Assembly (NCBI GenBank): GCA_024364805.1
Contig: CM044487.1
Location: forward strand, 48,595,650 to 48,622,855
DNA: 27,206 nt
Source of the DNA: Euprymna scolopes
Taxonomy: Eukaryota; Mollusca; Cephalopoda; Sepiida; Sepiolidae
Direction of reading: 5' to 3'
Position numbers and translations under genes: made by a program. Positions 18,700 through 27,206 of this stretch are shown here, piece after piece (positions within the stretch are counted from its first letter, which is position 1; the number at the start of each line of letters is the position of its first letter). Under the pieces are notes generated by a model. That model was not told where the DNA came from. It made no database searches and saw only the letters and a list, made by a program, of their open reading frames with translations.

Positions 18700-21140
18700 T
18701 AAGTTGCATGGATGTAAGGAGTTGAGCAGCAAGATGTGTGTTTACATTACATTTGAACTTCTGCATGTCAGTAAAGTTGGGGAAGTCTAGCAGTTCTGGG
18801 GAATCAACTATTAGAGTAGAAGGCCTTCTAACATCTAGGGATCTCTACTGTGTAGTGGCGGAATTTTTGTTGCTTGTGTGGGTATTTACGTCGAGAGGGT
18901 ACACGGGCTTGTAATTCGTCGGAGCATTCCCATGAAAATATTTGGAGAACAGGCAAAGGGATGCAACAATTCGTCGATGGGACAGAGGCTGAAGCTTAGA
19001 TGACAGTTCAGAACATATCAGGTTAGCGATTCTCTTTTTAACCCTCTCAAGGAGCGAGAGAATAGTAGCAGATTCACCAGCTAAATGTGACAACAATACT
19101 CTATATATGGGCGCATGGTGGTCATTATAGAGGTACAGGATACTTAACGTAAGCGTAACTAACTTTTTACTTACGTAGTCGTAACTAACTTTCTAGCACG
19201 GTATAGACAGTCCACTCTCCTCGCAGTGGTATTGGCAATGCTGTTAATGTATCTGTTCTAACTCATGTTCCCTGTGAACGTTAAGCCTAGGAGTTTGAAA
19301 GAAGTACTTTCAGGTAATGTATCTTTAACCATAGCTATTTGTAGTTGAGAAGGTTTCTTATTATTAAAGGAAACAAGCTTAGTCTTGACAGCACTGAAAG
19401 TGACCATCCATTTTTGTCCTCATTCCACTACAGACTGGAAGTCTTCTTCTAGTTTTACTGCATATTCCTTTGATGTGTTTATTCGTTTCCCCTCGCGCCT
19501 GTTATAGAGCGTGGTGTCATCAACAAATATACCCATCCCATAGACAATTTTATCAGGGACGTAATTTATGAATATTAAGAATGATAAAGGTCTATGGATA
19601 GACCCCTGAGGTACACCCGCATTTATATCATATTGTTTAGATGTACGACCGTCGAGAAAAATGTGGATTCTTCTCTTATTAAAGAATTGTTTTATTATGT
19701 TAAGTATTCGTTCAGTGATACAGTATCATCTGATTTTCCTGAGAAGATCACCGTGCAAACCCTGTCAAAAGCCTTAGATATATCTAGGGATACCGCTCTA
19801 CCTTCTACTGCCTTGTCCAGTATATCGTATATACGTTCAAAGATTACAGTTAGGATATCCGCTGTAAAACGGACTTGCCTAAGTCCATATTGTTGGTCGG
19901 TCAGAAGTTTAGCAGCTGTAAGGTGATGGACTAGAACTTGGTTACTTATGGACTCAAATATTTGAGCAAAAAGTAGGAGGAGGCTAATGGGGCGATAATA
20001 TAATGGGTCAGTTCTTTCACCAGAGTACTTGATAACTGGTACCACAGAAGCAGTTGTGCAGCAGTCAGGAAAGCAAGATTCGTTAAGACATTTGTTAAGT
20101 TTTAAGAGACATGGAGCAACCTCATTTTTTAATAGCACAGTTGGGATGAGATCAGGTCAACATGCTTTTGTAGGTGTCTTGGTTTTTTATATAATGCACC
20201 TGAGAAGGGGTGATTTTTCAGATCATTCATCGTGACGTCTGTCTGCAAAGGAAAGTCAGATAGGGAGTGGTTTGCTGGTTCCAGTGTGGAGTTTGAGGCA
20301 AACAGACTGGAAAGCATTTTAGCCTTCACTGTTGCCGTGCAAACAAGTTCATGATTGTTGGATAGTGGGGAGGGTGGGATTTTGATTGCCCATTATTTAC
20401 TATACTATTGTAGATTTTCCAGAAATCTCGAGTTCCTAATTTCTGTGCATCGATACGTTTTCTTGTAGTTTCATTATATTCTCTCGTAGTTATCACTATT
20501 TCTCTCTTACAATTGCTTCTAGCTTCTCGGTTTAATCTGCTGTATGCATGCTGCCTTTGAACAATGGCAGCTGCACAAGCAGAAGTAACCCATTGGGGGA
20601 GAGTTGGGTTTGCTATAAAATTTTCACGTGGAAACATGTGCTTAAATTGCCGTTTCGAACCATTCAGTAGTCTCATTTGCGCACTGCTCAGTGGAAAAAC
20701 GAAAGATATTTTCACATGGGGTGTCTTTGGTGAGATCCTTGATGGCTTCTCAGTCAGCCTTCTTATAATAGCTTGTTGTTTTAAACAATGGCTCTTCAGC
20801 TTTGTGTCAAGAATTTAGAGCGATTTCTATCATTTATTACAGCCTTGTCAGCATTCCCGAGTGAGCTATGGGTATTCCTTACACAAATATCGGGAACTGT
20901 GATCAGAAATAGGTCTAGAATTTGGGCATATTAATCTTGCTGATCTGGGAAACGTGTCGGAAACGTAACCGCTGTGATAAGGAATGAGATATAGCGAATC
21001 TATGTGTTATGCTACTAGCTGCGTCTGTGTAAGTAATAAACCTTAGTCAATTACTGTGGTGGACATTGAAGTCACCAAATACATATACTTGTAATTCAGT
21101 ATTGAGATAGAGTGCTGTATCTATGCTATCAGAGACTTGG
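18700..21140 (-). mobile_element. Jockey/CR1-like LINE relic with endonuclease and RT
   Basis: Minus-strand parts in order: endonuclease motif VFGDFNVHHS at about 21054-21084; linker with DTPCENIF at about 20715-20735 and NSIVNNGQSK; RT blocks DPLYYRPISLL (about 19979-20010), QQYGLR, DISKAFDRV (about 19755-19784), INAGVPQGS (about 19600-19625) and FVDDTTLYN (19501-19527, the family's YADD box with A to V); thumb and tail with SHRRIVASLCLFSKYFHG (about 18950-19000) and FTDMQKFKCNVNTHL (about 18733-18777). The protein would copy RNA into DNA at a nicked target. Several frameshifts and stops break it, and the stretch between about 18845 and 18790 is shorter than in relatives. A 23-base duplication lies at 19148-19193. 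The endonuclease N-terminus is missing, and a (GA)n tract sits there. Confidence 0.85.
19695..20138 (-). pseudogene. LINE reverse transcriptase, fingers and palm part
   Basis: This is the longest open piece of the LINE at 18700-21140 (147 codons). It starts near the APCLLKLNKCLNESCFPDC segment, which corresponds to the conserved 'P.L..L.N.S...G.FP..WK' helix. It runs through VVPVIKYSGERTDPLYYRPI and TDQQYGLR to SLDISKAFDRV, where the first catalytic aspartates of the RT palm lie. The frame then drifts from the homology at about 19750, while the next RT block (GVPQGS, FVDD) continues in another frame, showing a frameshift in between. Confidence 0.85.
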
Positions 21141-21153
21141 TTGATTAGGTTGA

Positions 21154-21156
21154 GAA

Positions 21157-21189
<33 letters not shown>

Positions 21190-21192
21190 GAG
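21154..21192. repeat. (GA)n microsatellite
   Basis: GA run with a few CAGACAG interruptions at the right end, directly beside the 5' limit of the LINE homology. Confidence 0.95.
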
Positions 21193-21639
21193 GAAGAACG
21201 ATAATTTCATATGAAAAACTAACGTTTTAACGTAAAATGCGAGATTTATTGGTTTATCACGAAAACTGACCGAGTTAGTGTTTTTAAACGTAATGGAAGA
21301 TGATTTCTAATTCGAAAATTTCAAACTTTCTCATACTAAAATCTTTGTTAAATTTGAGTATGACGAAGAGTAAGATAAACCTAACATAAAACCGCAAAAG
21401 ATGTTACAATTTTTGTAGTTAGGGTACATTTGTGTTATATCGACTTGCATAAACTGAGAAAATGTAGGGTTAACGTATAATTGTGTGTGATAAGACATAA
21501 GCACAAAATAATCAACAAAGCAGAACTGAGTTTTTAAATATAATTGCACACAAAAAATCAGCACCCCACACTGCACATGAAAACTCTCATTTATTTTTTC
21601 CACCAGGATAAACCCAGTCTTTTTATTAAGGTTACACTA
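21193..21639. other. Unassigned AT-rich DNA
   Basis: Short open frames on both strands without recognisable similarity. No RNA gene or repeat family identified. Confidence 0.5.
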
Positions 21640-22330
21640 TCTACCTTAAGACATCACAACAGTTTAATAACAGCTGTTTTTCTATTAAAACATTTTACAA
21701 GACCATCTTACATCTTTGCAGAATCACAATTCGCCTATGCATGGAGAATTGTTACGACATCTCATCTACAAATAGTCTCTCACTCTTTACCAGAGTCTAA
21801 AAACATCTCCCCAATCTAACAGACAATGCATTATCAGTCAGGTGTTAACCCTTGTTTTATCATTTATTTACTCGTATTCCCTCTGTATTATTTTTTTAAA
21901 AGTGCTCCCTAAAACTATAGGAAACTTCCTCATTCTACGCAGTATTAAAACTACGGGAGATCGATTTTCTGCATCCTAGTACAGACCAATTAGTCTCCGG
22001 TGGTTCATGAGTACGTGGCTTGAAACTGTGATAAATCCAAACTTCTCAATCACCTCAGAAAATGAGTACAAATTCGCAAATAATAGATTTCATCCTACTA
22101 GTCATATATACTGATATAACATAATCTCACTGAATCTTTTAACAGGTGTTCGTTACTAAATCAATAGTTATTAACAAATCAAAAGCTTTCGATAAAGTTT
22201 GGCATAAAGGTTTACTTCGCAATATTTCAAGGTATAGAATGTCTTAACCAAAAAATCCCCCTGATATGTTTATAAAAAGTTGTATGGAGAAGAACATAGT
22301 GCCCACTAGATTTAGAAGTTGATTTTCTCC
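21640..22330 (+). mobile_element. LINE reverse transcriptase fragment, plus strand
   Basis: Disrupted frames carry AVFLLKHFTRPSYIFAESQF and AYAWRIVTT (about 21690-21752), then GDRFSAS-stop-YRPISLRW (about 21957-22005) with TWLETVINPN following, and KSKAFDKVWHKGLLRNISRY (about 22176-22235). These are the N-terminal RT blocks of Jockey/CR1-type LINEs in correct order ('AWK...PxxKKGDRSxPxNYRPISLL' and 'DISKAFDxVWHxGLLxKL'). The fragment is old, with several stops and frame changes. After about 22260 the match fades where the later RT blocks should follow. Confidence 0.7.
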
Positions 22331-22534
22331 TCCGTCAAGACAGGAAGAATGCTCCCTAGACGGTACAATGATACTTCATCTAGGGACATATTTGACATTT
22401 CTCCAGAATTTCTTCAGAACTAAGAATACTTCTGCTGCGGAATGGACCGACACTTTTTTTTCAGTGACGTTGGCAACAGATTTAAGTATTCTATTTCAGA
22501 TCCGTAGAAGAGATCATTCCGAATGCTAATCAAA

Positions 22535-22915
22535 TCATGGGACTATTTCAAGGTGAGATCCATATATTTCAGGTGGAGCTAAGTAAGTAAGTGGTGAGAA
22601 AAGCAGAGGTTTTGTTTTAGATGTATTAAAAGCTACCCGCCACATTTCCCATTGTATTTTGTCATGAATGTCGGAAAAGAAAGAATCAGAAAGATTCTGA
22701 TCATCAACACTCATCAAAACGTTGCGATAAATGAATAGGTTTTCTGCATAAATATCGTGCAATGGTCTTAGAATGTTTAATAAACATCAGAAAGAGAGTT
22801 TACCCAAAATGGACCCTTGAGGCACGCAGGCTTTGATAATTTCAGTTGGAATTCTACCATCAACAATTATAAACATATATTAGGTTCACAGGAAGGTTTT
22901 TGTGGAATTTTGATT
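22535..22915 (-). mobile_element. LINE reverse transcriptase fragment, minus strand
   Basis: The minus-strand frame reads VDGRIPTEIIKACVPQGSIL (about 22797-22855), one stop, then the YADD box as YAENLFIYR (about 22735-22761) and a segment ending AFNTSKTKPLLFS (about 22585-22625), then PEIYGSHLE. This is the middle of a Jockey/CR1-like RT: the 'GVPQGSILGP' turn, the catalytic YADD loop (here YAEN) and the 'W.V.FNxSKTK.L.FS' block. A (GTAA)-type patch near 22580 lies within it. It picks up in protein order where the plus-strand fragment at 21640-22330 stops, but on the opposite strand. Confidence 0.75.
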
Positions 22916-23078
22916 TCAAATGAATTTTCAAAAACATTTTCGTTATCAAACATTTACTTTATATATCATTTTAAAGAGAGTTTCTCGAACAATATAATCG
23001 TTTAAATTACTATTGTTTTAAAACAAGTATGTCTTCTATTTAGAATGTTTACTAGTAGGTAGAAAAAAGCACATTTTT
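22916..23078. other. Unassigned DNA between LINE and mariner relics
   Basis: AT-rich, no recognisable coding similarity. It should hold the 5' end of the mariner copy, but I could not identify a terminal inverted repeat. Confidence 0.4.
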
Positions 23079-23510
23079 ACAATTTTCTTATTTAAATTCA
23101 AGCTAAGCCGAAAAGCTATTGAAACAGCTCACGATATCAACGAAATGTTTAACCCAGGAACAATTACTGAACGCACACACAGTGGTATTTTAAGAAATTT
23201 AGTAGCAGCGACAAGATGATGAGTGTAGTGGTCGGCCATCAGATGCTGACAACGATCAATAAAAAGCCTTAGTCAAAGCTAATAAACGCACAACTGTTCG
23301 AGTACTTGCTTCTGAATTAGACGTAATGTGTACGATGATTTCGAACCACTTAAGGGAGATTGGATAGACAAAGAAATATATGTTAAATTGGTGCCTAACG
23401 AACGACAACCAAAAGAAACGTCGTTATGAAGTGTCATTTTCCCTTGTTTTACGCAACACGAACGACTTGTTTCTTGACCAGGTTGCGAATTGCCATTAAT
23501 GATTTTTTGT
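23079..23510 (+). mobile_element. Mariner (cecropia-like) transposase N-terminal relic
   Basis: The plus strand reads TIFLFKFKLSRKAIETAHDI, then NEMFNPGTITERTH (23079-23175), then after a frame change ECSGRPSDADNDQ and KALVKANKRTTVRVLASELD (about 23220-23320), NHLREIG, and finally QKKRRYEVSFSLVLRNTNDL to FLDQ (to about 23480). This is the paired helix-turn-helix DNA-binding half of mariner transposases of the cecropia/Hsmar1 type ('FEFKMGRKAAET.RNIN.AFGPGT..ERT', 'SGRPSEVDNDQL', 'HSTVVRHLKQIG', 'QKNRRFEVSSSLILRN.NEPFLD'). At least three in-frame stops and one or two frameshifts are visible. The DD34D catalytic half and both terminal inverted repeats are not seen, so it is a 3'-truncated fossil of a cut-and-paste DNA transposon. 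Confidence 0.85.
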
Positions 23511-24485
23511 TTGAGCCGAGATATGTTCATCTTAATTTAAAAGTTAAAAACCGCAAATAGCTTTCTTATCAACCTGGTAGGCTTTTTAGTTAATAAAGAT
23601 TTGATTAAATAGAATACCGTATCAGTGTAGTCATAGGAGAAAACGTTTATGCACAGGTTTCAGATGACCGTTAGGATATCCACAAGAGTACAATATGACC
23701 TTCAGTGTAATGACTTCTGCTGAGCAATTTTCGATGTATATGCTGCGGTGATTTATTTGTTTTTCTGTAACTATTTTGTCAAATCCATAAGATTTAACTT
23801 CCTTATTTCATATCAATATAGAAGCATAAGAACAAATTTAGTAAACGTAATACAACATATTAAGATCTATTAATACATTTTGTATGTTTTCGTTACAAAA
23901 TAAACTTTATTTATTATGTTTAATATGTTTCATTAATCGGATTTATTGGGCGTCAAATTCCCACAGTTATCCCTGAAAGTTTGACAATATGTTTATGATT
24001 GTGAAAATAATTCGCCAGAAGTTTCTCAGGACCGTATCGATTTAGCTTTTATTGTTCACGAGATAAAACAAATACGTGTTTTGATTTATATTAATTGGTT
24101 CTGCCAACAAACACAAAAGTGACTGCAATCAATCGGTCGGCAGTAATAGCTTTTTAAATGGGTTTATTTTCTCACTCTCATCGCATATTCACAAATAAAT
24201 ATATTTGTGCATGGGCGTGAAGTGTACGTGTTTTCACCAAGTCAAAAATAAACAAAAGTAATCAGTATTTCTTCATTCGATTGTTCTACTTATAGTTATT
24301 GTTGATGAATCGGCTTCTTTCCAACTCTGAGACATTTCTCCTCCGTTTAAAAGCCCACTATTAAAACCTCCGTGAGCGTTGCATTGGTCTCACACATTGA
24401 GAAATCATTTGTCGAGTTAAACAGTTCTCCAAAAAACGAACGGTAAGTTCATATTTTATAATACTATTTTGCATTATTCTTCCGC

Positions 24486-24486
<1 letters not shown>
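23511..24486. other. AT-rich intergenic DNA, no gene
   Basis: No catalytic-domain remnant of the mariner and no other coding similarity. Nothing supported beyond general AT richness. Confidence 0.55.

Positions 24487-24541
<55 letters not shown>
24487..24541. repeat. (AT)n microsatellite
   Basis: Pure TA run of about 55 bases. Confidence 0.95.
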
Positions 24542-24543
<2 letters not shown>

Positions 24544-26190
24544 TCTGGTTTTATATGAGAGTAGTTATGAAAGAAAAATAATATCTGTAAATTGTTTACC
24601 TGCACTTTTGCAGTGATTTTCGTCACACATAATTTCAGAATATTTAATCGACAAATCGTAAATAATGCAACGTTCAATTATTAATTTAATATTCAATATG
24701 TATTTTTTGCATGCTAAATATATCGAAATATTAATTTTTCATATGTTCTCAGGAAGTCAACATTCTTAATTTTATTATATTGTATTTCAATTAGTGGTAA
24801 TCATTTATCTCTGTATTTGTTTATCTATCAATTTGGTCGATGTACTTATACTATATATCAACGTTTCTTAAAATGTTTGAAAGATAACTCCAGAATAACC
24901 TCGATTAAAATTATAGCCAGAGGAATATTAATAACACAAAATCGCAAACATACCTAAATTGTAATGTTGATATTAACAAATAAATGAACTGAATTCGTAA
25001 GGGATAAGTGTATTCTACAACCAAATGACCATACATGAAATATATTCTTATTTAAATTCCCCTTAAGTTTTAGGGTTACTCGCGGATTTTGTGAAAAGTA
25101 TTGGTAAGTTACTCTCGCGAGATATTGTAGATATTAAAGGGTGAAAAGCGGTTACAATTTGATCGTAAATGAAACACAAGAACAAAACAAAACTAGAGTT
25201 GTGATGTACCGACAAAATAATAATGGTATCAGCAAAAACCTTCCAACGAAACATATCTCGAAATTTTCTTTCTAAACCAAATTTTTACATGTATCACAAG
25301 CTGAATTTTAGAGACCTTAAGATTAAAAATCTATAAAATGTATAAATACAAATAAGACTAATCAGTGTGCGGAACTGGTTGACACACGATATATATATCT
25401 TTATAAGGATTAAACTAAAGGACATAATTTTATAGCCAAATTATGCCTAGAATTCTCATTTCAATTTTGATTAAAATTCAATACATGATTTTGATTTTAG
25501 AAATTTGAATCTTAAGTAGTCTTAAATTACAATATGCGTAATCTTGCTTAATTGGAGATAATATATTTTAATGGCTATCGATCAAATTATCTGAAAATCG
25601 GAAATATTAAAATTTTAAGACTTGAAGATTAGGTCAATTTTTGCCTCTTTAAAAGACTTAAAAATACAACAAAAGTTGTAATATTTTTTGATATTTCTTA
25701 ATTGGTTTAATATGTAGATTCGTACTAAGGTCTAACACGTAACTTGTACAGTTTTTCAATAAAAATGATCTAAATAAATTTGGATTACTTTACAATTCTT
25801 TATGATTAAAGGGTGTCTTATAATACTTTTTATTACCGGTTCAGTAGTTAAGCACTTTATCAAGTATGTATGGACATATAAACATACACATATAGATTTT
25901 TAGTATTTGAGAGGTTAAGGAGAATTTTAATGGAATATTTGAATATCTATGCATCTCAAATAGAGATTAAGCTCTAGGAAAGGTTCCTTTAATTTCTGAG
26001 AACTTCAACTCAAGTAAAATGAAACCACAAGTGCATATATCTATATCTGGACATCTAGATATATCGAATTCCTTTATGTGTATTTATCTATAATTTTTAA
26101 AAAATTTCTTTATAATAATATTTTGTATTCCTGCATGTCACCAACAGAAAACGAATAAAAAAAAATTATAAACTTTTATACTTTTCGTAT
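24542..26190. other. AT-rich intergenic DNA, no gene
   Basis: About 1.65 kb read on both strands. It contains only short frames without recognisable similarity, and no repeat family or RNA gene was identified. Confidence 0.55.
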
Positions 26191-26197
26191 GCTTTTT

Positions 26198-27160
<963 letters not shown>

Positions 27161-27168
27161 AAAGTGTT

Positions 27169-27206
27169 ATATATATATATATTTAAATATATATATATAT
27201 ATATAT
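27169..27206. repeat. (AT)n microsatellite at window edge
   Basis: AT run with one TTTAAA interruption, continuing past the end of the window. Confidence 0.95.

Overview
This window looks like repeat-dominated intergenic DNA from an invertebrate animal genome. The base composition is strongly AT-rich. There are long (AT)n tracts, several families of decayed eukaryotic transposons (Helitron, Jockey/CR1-like LINEs, Ty3/gypsy LTR elements, cecropia-like mariner) and a 150-base assembly gap, and no bacterial gene organisation. A mollusc such as a cephalopod is my best guess from the mix of repeats, but nothing in the sequence proves it; an arthropod is not excluded. I find no intact host gene, rRNA, tRNA or CRISPR array.

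Layout. 1-3700: AT-rich DNA with simple repeats and one striking long inverted repeat (1579-2133, about 250-base arms, 49-base loop). 3739-6843: a plus-strand Helitron relic. Its parts appear in the expected order: a DUF6570-like region, the Rep region with an HVH (HUH-type) motif, and the start of the helicase. It stops in mid-helicase. 6845-8439: a broken Ty3/gypsy-type LTR-retrotransposon fossil (gag-like and integrase parts) lying directly against the Helitron break. 8836-10335: two direct copies, about 0.7 kb each, of an unnamed repeat. 10336-13430: AT-rich DNA with an assembly gap and an (AT)n tract. 13540-14925: remains of a second Ty3/gypsy-like element (gag-like part), ending in (AT)n tracts.

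15240-16887: a 35-base inverted repeat pair, 34/35 identical, flanks a 5'-truncated LINE with a poly-A tail on the minus strand. 16990-18660 (minus): a decayed copy of a large multi-copy invertebrate protein family that has no common name and looks PIN/FEN-nuclease-like. 18700-21140 (minus): a longer LINE with endonuclease and reverse-transcriptase parts whose 3' end abuts the previous item. 21640-22915: two LINE reverse-transcriptase pieces in opposite orientation. 23079-23510: N-terminal part of a cecropia-like mariner transposase. 23530-27206: AT-rich DNA with microsatellites only.

The parts do not form a working pathway. The window is a graveyard of nested and adjacent insertions. The most interesting items are the long hairpin, the inverted-repeat pair around the LINE, the PIN-like family copy, and the abrupt junctions between elements.
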